A stretch of DNA of 64,000 bases, taken from NCBI GenBank assembly GCA_021203545.1, contig JAJQAZ010000180.1, positions 28,674 to 92,673 of the forward strand, given 5' to 3'. Below the pieces are notes generated by a model. The model worked only from the letters and a program-made list of their open reading frames with translations. It was not told where the DNA came from and did no database searches. This DNA comes from Tannerellaceae bacterium (GTDB lineage: Bacteria; Bacteroidota; Bacteroidia; Bacteroidales; Tannerellaceae). Positions 17,911 to 26,278 of the stretch are shown here, piece by piece (position 1 is the first letter of the stretch; the number at the start of each line of letters is the position of its first letter). Position numbers and translations under genes: made by a program.

Positions 17911-18129
17911 TTATATTTCTATTTCTTTCAGACGTTCTTCCAGAGTCTTATGGCTCAACCTCTCCCGGTCCTGTGTTTTTGCACAAGAAATACCTTTGGC
18001 TGCCAGTGCTCTGTTGCCACCGATATGTAAGTTTGGAAACGTTCCGTTTTTCTTACAAATGATCTTAATGGACAGCAAAGATACACAAACAACAAGAATA
18101 ATAAGTGTTATCAACAATGTTGTAAGCAT
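17911..18129 (-). CDS. Small single-pass membrane protein
   Basis: A 72-residue protein with one N-terminal helix (LLITLIILVVCVSLLSIKIIC) and a basic, cysteine-containing tail (KKNGTFPNLHIGGNRALAAKG). I do not recognise a named family, though similar proteins next to an OmpH-like gene are common in Bacteroidales genomes. It lies 25 bases upstream of the OmpH-like gene and probably shares its transcript. Confidence 0.75.
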   Translation of the reverse strand: MLTTLLITLIILVVCVSLLSIKIICKKNGTFPNLHIGGNRALAAKGISCAKTQDRERLSHKTLEERLKEIEI

Positions 18130-18149
18130 TTTCTTTTATATTTGTGGAT

Positions 18150-18158
18150 GCAAATATA
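18150..18158 (-). promoter_or_regulatory. Promoter -7 element for the OmpH operon
   Basis: Minus strand 18158-18150 reads TATATTTGC, a perfect TAnnTTTGC element 21 bases before the small membrane protein start. A clear -33 box is not seen at the right distance. Confidence 0.5.
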
Positions 18159-18277
18159 AGAGTTTAAGTGATTTCATAGTATCATTTTGGTAGAATATTC
18201 TACAATTTTTCATATAAAGCTCTTTGTTTTGTGGTGATATTAACGTTAAAGCAACATCTATAATACATTATAACATT

Positions 18278-19738
18278 ATGAGTATAACAGATTTAAAACC
18301 GGAAATCGTATGGAAGTTTTTCCATGAAGTGACACAAGTACCAAGACCTTCTAAAAAAGAAGGTAAAATCATTGCTTATCTGGAGGATTTTGCCCGCAGG
18401 TATAACCTCGCTATAAAGAAAGATGCTGTGGGTAATATTCTGATCTCTAAACCGGCAACTCCGGGTTATGAAGACCGGGCTACTGTTATTTTGCAGTCGC
18501 ACATGGATATGGTATGTGAGAAAAATAATGATACGGTTCATGATTTTGATACTGAACCCATTGAAACCGTTATAAACGGTGAGTGGTTGTGTGCTAAGGG
18601 TACAACACTGGGTGCCGATAATGGTATTGGTATGGCGGCCGAACTGGCTTTACTGGCTGCGGACGATATAGAGCACGGACCTATAGAATGCCTGTTTACA
18701 GTGGATGAAGAAACCGGATTGACCGGAGCAAAAGCCCTGGAAAAAGGGTTTATGAGTGGTGAGATTCTGCTGAATCTGGATAGTGAAGATGAAGGGGAAA
18801 TCTTTATGGGATGTGTAGGTGGTAAAGGTACGATAGCGGAATTCACTTATGAACCCTGTGATACCGATCCGGCACTGGTTTATTTCCGTATGGATGTGAA
18901 AGGGCTGAATGGTGGACACTCCGGGGGCGAGATACACAAAGGATTGGGTAATGCCAATAAAATACTGGCACGCTTCCTTTATCTGCTGAAACGGGATTAT
19001 CGTTTTGCACTTTGCTCGATTGACGGAGGTAATCTGCATAACGCAATTGCCCGTGAGGCGCATTGTGTGATCGGTTTATCTGCCGGCGATAAAGAGAAAG
19101 TAAGGGTGTTGCTGAATGTATTTGCTGCGGATATAGAGAATGAATTGAAACGGGTTGACCCGAATGTAACTATTTCTATGGAGTCGGCAGACCGTCCGGC
19201 AAAATGTATGGATACTGTTTCGGCTATTAAACTGATCGATGCTTTACAGGCATGTCCGCATGGGGTAATAGGGATGAGCCATGATATAGAAGGACTTGTG
19301 GAAACCTCTACTAATCTGGCATCGGTGAAAATGAAAGACGAAAACAAAGTGGTAGTAGGTACCAGCCAGCGTAGTTCTATCGAGTCGCGTAAAGAAGAGA
19401 TCGCTAACCAGGTAGGCGCAGTTTTTGAACTGGCTGGCGCGGAAGTTGCTTATGGCGACGGGTATCCGGGCTGGGCACCGAATCCGGACTCTAAAATACT
19501 GAAAGTGGCACAGGAAACGTATCATAAATTATTTAATAAGGATGCAAAAATCATGGCTATCCACGCCGGACTGGAATGCGGACTTTTCCTCGAAAAATAT
19601 CCTTATCTGGATATGATCTCTTTCGGTCCGACTATGCGGGATGTGCATTCACCCAATGAACGTTTACTGATCCCAACCGTAGACCTTTGGTGGGAGCACT
19701 TACTGGAATTATTGAAGAATATTCCGGTGAAGGCTTAA
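18278..19738 (+). CDS. pepD: Aminoacyl-histidine dipeptidase (PepD, M20C)
   Basis: A 486-residue zinc aminoacyl-histidine dipeptidase (carnosinase-like). Motifs include VILQSHMDMVCEKN (metal His and Asp), TLGADNGIGMA, FTVDEETGLTGAKAL (catalytic Glu pair) and GGHSGGEIHKGLGNA. I chose ATG 18278 (MSITDLKPEIVWKFF) because it begins at the family's usual N-terminus; an upstream in-frame extension to 18224 is non-conserved. A hairpin terminator follows at 19751. Confidence 0.95.
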   Translation: MSITDLKPEIVWKFFHEVTQVPRPSKKEGKIIAYLEDFARRYNLAIKKDAVGNILISKPATPGYEDRATVILQSHMDMVCEKNNDTVHDFDTEPIETVINGEWLCAKGTTLGADNGIGMAAELALLAADDIEHGPIECLFTVDEETGLTGAKALEKGFMSGEILLNLDSEDEGEIFMGCVGGKGTIAEFTYEPCDTDPALVYFRMDVKGLNGGHSGGEIHKGLGNANKILARFLYLLKRDYRFALCSIDGGNLHNAIAREAHCVIGLSAGDKEKVRVLLNVFAADIENELKRVDPNVTISMESADRPAKCMDTVSAIKLIDALQACPHGVIGMSHDIEGLVETSTNLASVKMKDENKVVVGTSQRSSIESRKEEIANQVGAVFELAGAEVAYGDGYPGWAPNPDSKILKVAQETYHKLFNKDAKIMAIHAGLECGLFLEKYPYLDMISFGPTMRDVHSPNERLLIPTVDLWWEHLLELLKNIPVKA

Positions 19739-19750
19739 AAATATATTTAT

Positions 19751-19769
19751 TCCCGGACCAAGTCCGGGA
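19751..19769 (+). terminator. Terminator after pepD
   Basis: TCCCGGAC-CAA-GTCCGGGA is a perfect 8-bp stem starting 13 bases after the pepD stop, followed by ATTTG. The T tract is short, so it may end transcription only partly before the ORF6N gene. Confidence 0.6.
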
Positions 19770-19798
19770 ATTTGCTAAATCTAACAAATACACACTTT

Positions 19799-20350
19799 AT
19801 GGAATCACCAGACCTAGCCTTTCAGAATGTTGAAAGTAAAATAATAGTTCTTAGAGAACAGAATATTATTCTGGACCATGATGTCGCTCAATTATATGGA
19901 GTAGAAACGAAACGTGTGAATGAAGCTGTCAAAAATAATCCCGATAAATTTCCGGAAGGATATGTGTTTCTTGTGAACGAGGAAGAACTTATTTATTTGC
20001 GGTCGAAATTTTCGACCACAAATACAAGTAAAAAAACCCGGGTTTTACCAAAAGCTTTTACAGAACGGGGACTCTATATGCTGGCTACTATTTTAAAAGG
20101 CGCTATAGCAACCCGTACAACCATTGCAATCATAGAAACATTTACAAAAATAAGAGACCTTTCTTCTACTATTTCGGAATTAACATTTACTGAAGACAGG
20201 CATGTACAGAAATCTTTACTTAAAAAAAGTAGTGAGTTAATAACTGATTTGGTAGGAAATAACTCTCAAATTATAAAATCTGAAACTACGATAGAATTAA
20301 ATTTAGCTGTGTTAAAACTAAAACATACTATTAAAAGAAACAAAACCTAA
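19799..20350 (+). CDS. ORF6N-domain DNA-binding protein
   Basis: A 183-residue protein whose first 90 residues form an ORF6N domain (NIILDHDVAQLYGVETKRVN, FPEGYVFLVNEEEL, KAFTERGLYMLATIL). The domain is typical of phage anti-repressors and of stand-alone regulators in Bacteroidota. I prefer ATG 19799 (MESPDLAFQ) to an upstream start because the conserved part begins just after it. No other phage gene is adjacent, so this is an orphan. It ends two bases before the next gene starts. Confidence 0.82.
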   Translation: MESPDLAFQNVESKIIVLREQNIILDHDVAQLYGVETKRVNEAVKNNPDKFPEGYVFLVNEEELIYLRSKFSTTNTSKKTRVLPKAFTERGLYMLATILKGAIATRTTIAIIETFTKIRDLSSTISELTFTEDRHVQKSLLKKSSELITDLVGNNSQIIKSETTIELNLAVLKLKHTIKRNKT

Positions 20351-20352
20351 AG

Positions 20353-21357
20353 ATGAAACGCCGGTACTATTCTCTTTTCATTTTCTTTTTATTCTCTGTT
20401 ATATGTGTGGCACAACAACCTTTCCGGGTGATGTGGTATAATGTGGAGAATCTTTTTGACACATATGATGATCCGGCTACCCGGGATGATGAATTTACTC
20501 CTTCCGGAAACCGGTATTGGTCTCCTAAACGATACTATCATAAATTACAGCAACTGGCTAAAGTGATTGTCTCTGCCGGTGAATGGGATACTCCGGCTCT
20601 GGTGGGTTTGTGTGAAGTAGAAAATGATTCGGTATTGATTCATCTGTTAAACCGTACTCCGTTAAGGCAACAACAGTATCGTTATTGTATCGCTGATACA
20701 CAGGATGAACGGGGTATCCGGACAGCATTATTATACCAACGGGATAAATTCAGGTATTTAGGAGAGAGTAGTATTGATCTTACTGCCGGAGGGAGTGGCA
20801 GAAGAACCCGGGATCTGCTGCATGTATGGGGCGAAGTTATAACCGGTGATACACTGGATGTGTTACTGGCCCATTTCCCTTCCCGTTACGGGGGAGAACG
20901 GGAAAGCGAAGGCCGCCGGTTGTATGCTGCTAACCGTACAAGGGCAGTTATTGATTCTCTGGTATCTGTCCGTTCTTCTCCCTACATACTTCTTATGGGC
21001 GATTTAAATGACGAACCAAACAATAAGAGTGTTAAACATGTTCTGGTGGGAAATGATTTGTATAATATGAAACCTTTTTCAGCGAATCAAGCTGTAACCG
21101 GAACCCATAAATACCAGGGACAATGGAGCCAACTGGATCATCTGATTGTGAACGGGTTATTTTTGGAACCCTCTTCTCCTTTTCAACTACAGGAAGGTTC
21201 TGTTCGTATCCTGACAAATCCTTTTCTGCTAACTCCGGATAAAACCCACGGCGGAGTACGTCCGAAACGAACCTATTACGGTTTCCGGTATGAAGGTGGA
21301 TATAGTGATCATTTACCCCTTATTGCCGACTTTTTGTTATCTTTGTCTGAAAGATGA
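20353..21357 (+). CDS. Secreted endonuclease/exonuclease/phosphatase family protein
   Basis: A 334-residue protein with a signal peptide (SLFIFFLFSVICVAQQ) and an EEP domain: VMWYNVENLFDTYDD, VGLCEVENDSVL, LLMGDLNDEPNN and YSDHLPLIADF carry the expected Asn, Glu, Asp and His metal and catalytic residues. Members cleave nucleic acids or phosphate esters; the substrate is unknown. It overlaps the M23 peptidase gene by four bases (ATGA), showing tight coupling. Confidence 0.9.
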   Translation: MKRRYYSLFIFFLFSVICVAQQPFRVMWYNVENLFDTYDDPATRDDEFTPSGNRYWSPKRYYHKLQQLAKVIVSAGEWDTPALVGLCEVENDSVLIHLLNRTPLRQQQYRYCIADTQDERGIRTALLYQRDKFRYLGESSIDLTAGGSGRRTRDLLHVWGEVITGDTLDVLLAHFPSRYGGERESEGRRLYAANRTRAVIDSLVSVRSSPYILLMGDLNDEPNNKSVKHVLVGNDLYNMKPFSANQAVTGTHKYQGQWSQLDHLIVNGLFLEPSSPFQLQEGSVRILTNPFLLTPDKTHGGVRPKRTYYGFRYEGGYSDHLPLIADFLLSLSER

Positions 21358-23054
21358 TTCAGTTTATGATGCGTTTATATAAATTCCTGTTTGTTTATTT
21401 TACACTGTTCTGTTTTTTCTGTCCTTTGCAGGCACAGGAGTTGCGGAATCCGTTTAATTTCCCCATCCTTCTAAGTGGAAATTTTGGTGAGTTACGGAAT
21501 AATCATTTTCATTCCGGGATTGATTTTAAAACCCAGGGGGTAGAAGGTAAACCTATTTATGCGGTTGCCGACGGATATGTGTCGCGTATATCCGTAAGTC
21601 CTTATGGTTATGGTCATGCCCTTTATCTGGATCATCCGGAAGGTATAACTACCGTATATGGGCATTTACTGAAATACAATCCGGCGATCGCAGCTTATGT
21701 AAGAGAGAATCAGTATGAGCAGGAGTCCTTTACAATCACGCTTTATCCCGAACCGGAACGGTTCCCGGTAAAAAAGGGGGAATTGATTGCCTATGCCGGT
21801 AATACCGGTAGTTCTGGAGGCCCTCATCTTCATTTTGAAGTCAGGGATACAGCAACAGAAGAACCTATGGACCCTATACCTTATTATAAGGATGCGATTA
21901 AAGATACCCGGCCTCCGAAAATACAGGGTATAATGATCTATCCTTTTGAAGGAAGGGGCATGGTGAACGGAAGCAGCTGCCCTGTCGAATTAAAACCGGT
22001 AACCGATAAAGCCGGAAACGTCTCTCTGACACAAAAGATAGAAGCCTGGGGGGATATAGGTATCGCTGTAAAGGCCTATGATTATATGGATAATACAGCT
22101 AATATTTATGGAGTAAAATCCATTCTCCTGCAGGTTGATACAACCATACTGTTCCGGAGTTATATTGACCGGTTTGCTTTTAGTGAAACCCGGTATCTGA
22201 ATAGTTTTGTTGATTACCATGAATGGCGGGAAAACCGTTCGTTTTTTATGAAAAGTTTTGTGGAACCGGGTAATAAACTACGTTTTATAGAAAGTATCAA
22301 CAGGGGTATTATATTTGTTCAGGAAGAAAGGGAGTATACATTGACTTACCGTCTGGCGGACGACTATGGGAATGAGGCAACTTTACGGTTTGTTATTACA
22401 GGGAAAGAAACGCCCGTTTCGGCTCCGGAAACCACAGGGCGGGCCTATTTTCATTGGAAAAGCGATAATCAGTTTGGAGCTAAAGGTGTACGGTTAATGA
22501 TACCGAAATATAGTCTGTATGATGATATTTATTTTAAGTATCAGGTGAAAGAGGATAGCCAGGCATTAGCTGCAACTCATATCCTGCATGATAAATGGGT
22601 TCCGTTGCATCAACCGGCGCGGCTCTCTATCCGGTTGCAGACAGATACGCTTGAGAATAAAGAACAGTTGGGTATGGTACGTATGCAAAAGGGCAAACCA
22701 ATCTGGGTAGGTGGTAAATACCGTGAGGGTTGGATCGATGCCGATATCCGTGATTTTGGTTCGTATACGATCCGGCAGGATACCAAAGGGCCTGTTATAA
22801 CTCCTGTGAATAAGGATAAATGGGCGGCTAAAAGTGAGATAACTATCCGGGTTTCCGATAATCTGAGCGGATTGAATACATACCGTGGAGAGATAGACGG
22901 CAACTTTGTACTTTTTGAACATGACGGCAAGTCCGGAATACTTTCCTATCCGTTACATAGCGACGGCCTATCCCGCGGAAAGCATACCTTAACCCTTACC
23001 GCCACAGATGCCTGCGGAAATGTTACAGAATACACAGATTCTTTTTCCTGGTAA
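21354..23054 (+). CDS. Secreted M23 (LytM) metallopeptidase
   Basis: A 566-residue exported protein with signal peptide (FLFVYFTLFCFFCPLQAQ) and an M23 peptidase domain at about residues 35-175. The zinc ligands are in NNHFHSGIDF and GPHLHFEVRD. The C-terminal 390 residues are beta-rich (LRFVITGKETPVSAPE; SDNLSGLNTYRGEIDG). M23 enzymes cut peptidoglycan crossbridges. It ends just upstream of a 22-nt periodic repeat and faces the next gene tail to tail. Confidence 0.93.
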   Translation: MIQFMMRLYKFLFVYFTLFCFFCPLQAQELRNPFNFPILLSGNFGELRNNHFHSGIDFKTQGVEGKPIYAVADGYVSRISVSPYGYGHALYLDHPEGITTVYGHLLKYNPAIAAYVRENQYEQESFTITLYPEPERFPVKKGELIAYAGNTGSSGGPHLHFEVRDTATEEPMDPIPYYKDAIKDTRPPKIQGIMIYPFEGRGMVNGSSCPVELKPVTDKAGNVSLTQKIEAWGDIGIAVKAYDYMDNTANIYGVKSILLQVDTTILFRSYIDRFAFSETRYLNSFVDYHEWRENRSFFMKSFVEPGNKLRFIESINRGIIFVQEEREYTLTYRLADDYGNEATLRFVITGKETPVSAPETTGRAYFHWKSDNQFGAKGVRLMIPKYSLYDDIYFKYQVKEDSQALAATHILHDKWVPLHQPARLSIRLQTDTLENKEQLGMVRMQKGKPIWVGGKYREGWIDADIRDFGSYTIRQDTKGPVITPVNKDKWAAKSEITIRVSDNLSGLNTYRGEIDGNFVLFEHDGKSGILSYPLHSDGLSRGKHTLTLTATDACGNVTEYTDSFSW

Positions 23055-23113
23055 GGGATAAAAAGCTACATCCTAATCCATTTTCTTACTGCTGGTAGGA
23101 AAACTTTCGATAT

Positions 23114-23224
23114 ACTATGAGCCGGAAGGCATTTATACTACGAGGTATGTGCGGCTACACTACGAGCCGTGAAGTAATACACTACGAGGCGCGAAAAATT
23201 AGACTACGAGCCGCTTGTATGCTA
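23114..23224. repeat. Five-unit 22-nt periodic repeat (ACTACGAG)
   Basis: Units begin at 23114, 23137, 23159, 23181 and 23203. The first is 23 nt and the rest are exactly 22 nt. Each starts with ACTACGAG (ACTATGAG in the first), and the units share a GCCG or GCG core followed by a variable half. Because 22 is not a multiple of three, the repeat cannot keep a coding frame, so it is probably non-coding. It sits in the 182-base gap between two convergent genes. Confidence 0.8.
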
Positions 23225-23236
23225 CTTTATTTATCC

Positions 23237-26101
23237 TTAGAAACTGACTGAAAAGAGTGCTTCGGCCTGTACGTTCCCGTGATTAACCGGATTAATTACC
23301 CGGATGCCTAATGAAATGGGGTAATCCAGCCGGAAGATATTCCAGTCGCAGATAAGATCCGCACCGTATGCACTTTGATTAGTCCATTCTGCACCTTTCG
23401 AACTTTGGGTACGTGCGATGTCGTAAAACAGGTTTGTACGTACCCGTTTGATATAGGCAAGTGATCCCAGGCTAAAATCCGGACAGAAAAGCGAGAATGC
23501 ATAATCGCCCCGCAGTAAATACTGCTGGTAATTCCGGTAGTTATAATTGTATCCCCGGGGAGTTTCCAGGCAATGGGTGGGCAGAAACATCGCTTTGTTC
23601 TGTGCCGGTTGGTATTGGTAGCCGGTCCGTAACATCAGGCTGTGATTACGCAGGATACCCGGCCAGTAGGTAATAAGGCGGGCCGCATACAGATCGCTGT
23701 AATTCTCTGTCTGGAAAGGGGTATGCAGGTATTGAAGCCGCAACTGGTATCCCCATTTCGGCAGAATATCTTTCTGTGCCATTTTCCGGTAGCGGTAAAA
23801 CCGGAGTTCGGCTAACAGATACTGGAAATCACGGAGCTTTCCACTGCGAATCTGTTGGTATTTATTATTTGTATAGTAATAGGTAAGAGCGGGTTGAAGT
23901 CCCTGTACATAATGGTTGTGGGTGAAATTAAAGGGAATATATACTTTTGCCTCGGCCTCAAACCGTTTTCTTCCCGGGTGTGTATAGTTTAATCCGCTTG
24001 ACTCCGCCAACCAGTACATATTGAATGCATTTCCCCCGTAATCGGCTTCCAGTTCGAACACCGGATACCAGCCCATGTAAGTAAACGAAAGTTTACCGTG
24101 CATCTCTTTGTCTTTGTAATAAAATCCGGCCTGTGTAATAGCAGTGTTGAGTTGGTTCTGGGAAATAACAGTAGCTCCCGGTTTCACAATGGTTGTGAAA
24201 TCGTCCGTATTCAGGTTGATCGCATCGTTTACATCATAATAAAAGGGTGCCCAGCTGTGAATATTAAACAGATGAGTTGCTTTCCGGTAGGGTTTGGAAT
24301 TAAAATCAATGGGGGCCAGTATAGCTGTATCCAGATTAAATGCTTCCTGTTGGGCAACTGTTTCTGCCAGGGTAAACCTATAGGGGGAGGCAAAATCTGT
24401 TTTTTCCTCTGTCAGTTCTTCCCCGGATATGGAAACGACCGCATACCCTTGTGGCTGGTAATCGGCAACGAACAGTTCTTCTCCGTTATTACTTACTTCC
24501 GGCTGGAACATACCAAACCGGGCAGACGTAATCCGGTAAGCAGAATTCTCTTTTGTATCATACCGGTAAATATTATTGATGCCATTTACACCCGACTCAA
24601 AATAGATATTTCCATTCGATGCCGTTAAAGAACTTATGTTAGCCGGGCCGGGCGCAATCAGTTCTGTCCACTCACCGGAATCTTTATCCAAACGACATAA
24701 GGAGAGTCCTGCATCCGAAACACCAAGTGCTATAATAAACAGGTCGTTATCCCATGCCAGCTCTTTAAGGAATGTGTGAGAAGGTGCCGGGTAGGATACT
24801 ATTTCCTTACCTGTTTCGGTATCAAGTATCACCACCGTGTTTTCACCATCCCATGCATACTGCGAAACGGCTGCCTGTTTTCCGTCCGGCGAGATAGCGG
24901 GTGCAATATAACGTTTACGGGGTGTCAGGGTATGAATCCTATTGGTTTCCAGATTCAGGTATTTCAGTACGGAATAGTTCTCGTGTGTCCAGCGTAAACC
25001 AGAAACGTACTCTGTCCAGTATATCCGGTTGTTATTCAGGATAAGCCGGCTGTTGCGGTTGCCTATGTAAGACAGGAATTGTTCTTTCCCCTCTTTCAGG
25101 AGTACCAGTGACTGCAAATCTGAAAAACTGCTTTTTGCAACAATAACCCCTCCGTCCGGTAAAGCCTGCGGATATTGATAAGATGTATAGGTACGGGGTA
25201 GGGGAGTAATTTGTGTACCGGGTGTAAAAGGGCCGGCGGTGTGGTATTGTTCTTTCCACTCTTCGCCCAGGAAACGGAATGTTTCGTTAAACAATCGTTG
25301 TGTATTCAGCCCCGTATAATAATTCAATGCGCTCGAAAAGGGCGGTAAGTGTAAAATACGTCTTGTATACCGGTCGGTTACTTTGTCCCATATATCCGCA
25401 CCGTGGGTATACCGGGCATAAGCCACCATATCATACCCGAGTACATAAAAACTACCTGTGTAGTCTTTGTAAGAACCCATAAACCATTTATCGAACGAGA
25501 AAAACTCATCCCTTAACAGACGGGTCCGGTAATACATATTAAACTCTGGTAACCTTCCCCGGCCACTGTTCGACATTGCTGTTTCTATCACTGTGGCATC
25601 TCCTTCAAAAAACCAGCGGGGAACAGCAAAATCAGCTAATCCTGAAACCTGTTCGCCTCCCAGGTAATACAGCGGACGGAAAATTCCTTTCATCAGCTTG
25701 CCCGTCTGGAATACGTGGCGTGATTCGTGAATGGATAACTGCCTGTCCCAGCTTTGGGCGTATAGGTCAGACGAAGGAGTGGTGATTAATTCCATACGCC
25801 GGGGAGCCCACGATACCATACCGTTCGAAAGCATATTGCCCGGGTGCAATACTGCCGGATAACGTCCCTTTACCGGATACCCGATTGTTTTATCCAAATG
25901 CGGATATACATTCTCTAAGAACTGTGTGTACCGGTAAGCAATAGAGTCAATCCCACGGGGATAAATAATTTTATAATGATCTGTTTTTACATAGTTCCAT
26001 TTCAAACGGCCCGGATCTGACCCATAATCTGTAAATTGCGCTTGCATGCAAACGGTTATGAAGAGAAAGAGAAAGACCCATCTTAAACGCAGTGAAGGCA
26101 T
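23237..26101 (-). CDS. HExxH metallopeptidase-like/propeller/barrel envelope protein
   Basis: A 954-residue exported protein (signal WVFLFLFITVCMQAQ). Residues about 130-180 hold a gluzincin-type zinc site, SIHESRHVFQTG plus WFFEGDATVIET, which is HExxH with a distal Glu. Residues about 290-560 look like a TolB/PD40 beta-propeller (AISPDGKQAAVSQYAWDGEN, VSNNGEELFVADYQPQG). The C-terminal 330 residues are rich in aromatic beta strands ending SVSF, like an outer-membrane barrel. Similar proteins in Bacteroidota have no firm function. The frame is intact. Confidence 0.72.
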   Translation of the reverse strand: MPSLRLRWVFLFLFITVCMQAQFTDYGSDPGRLKWNYVKTDHYKIIYPRGIDSIAYRYTQFLENVYPHLDKTIGYPVKGRYPAVLHPGNMLSNGMVSWAPRRMELITTPSSDLYAQSWDRQLSIHESRHVFQTGKLMKGIFRPLYYLGGEQVSGLADFAVPRWFFEGDATVIETAMSNSGRGRLPEFNMYYRTRLLRDEFFSFDKWFMGSYKDYTGSFYVLGYDMVAYARYTHGADIWDKVTDRYTRRILHLPPFSSALNYYTGLNTQRLFNETFRFLGEEWKEQYHTAGPFTPGTQITPLPRTYTSYQYPQALPDGGVIVAKSSFSDLQSLVLLKEGKEQFLSYIGNRNSRLILNNNRIYWTEYVSGLRWTHENYSVLKYLNLETNRIHTLTPRKRYIAPAISPDGKQAAVSQYAWDGENTVVILDTETGKEIVSYPAPSHTFLKELAWDNDLFIIALGVSDAGLSLCRLDKDSGEWTELIAPGPANISSLTASNGNIYFESGVNGINNIYRYDTKENSAYRITSARFGMFQPEVSNNGEELFVADYQPQGYAVVSISGEELTEEKTDFASPYRFTLAETVAQQEAFNLDTAILAPIDFNSKPYRKATHLFNIHSWAPFYYDVNDAINLNTDDFTTIVKPGATVISQNQLNTAITQAGFYYKDKEMHGKLSFTYMGWYPVFELEADYGGNAFNMYWLAESSGLNYTHPGRKRFEAEAKVYIPFNFTHNHYVQGLQPALTYYYTNNKYQQIRSGKLRDFQYLLAELRFYRYRKMAQKDILPKWGYQLRLQYLHTPFQTENYSDLYAARLITYWPGILRNHSLMLRTGYQYQPAQNKAMFLPTHCLETPRGYNYNYRNYQQYLLRGDYAFSLFCPDFSLGSLAYIKRVRTNLFYDIARTQSSKGAEWTNQSAYGADLICDWNIFRLDYPISLGIRVINPVNHGNVQAEALFSVSF

Positions 26102-26278
26102 AGGATAAAGATTATAATTCTTTGTTTAAGCAACAAATGTATAAAAAATGTGGATTAAAAGTCTGTTTGCAAAAACAAAAAAGTAAGTAGCTCCCCGCCG
26201 GTTAGTTTTTACACAACTTCTCAAGAGGGGAAAAGAAACAAATCAATACTTTACAGAGTTGTTTGTAATCTGATCTTC

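Noticed and set aside
23114..23224. CRISPR array or coding tandem repeat
   Set aside because: The units are 22 nt in total with only 8 well-conserved bases, too short for repeat plus spacer, and the period breaks any reading frame.
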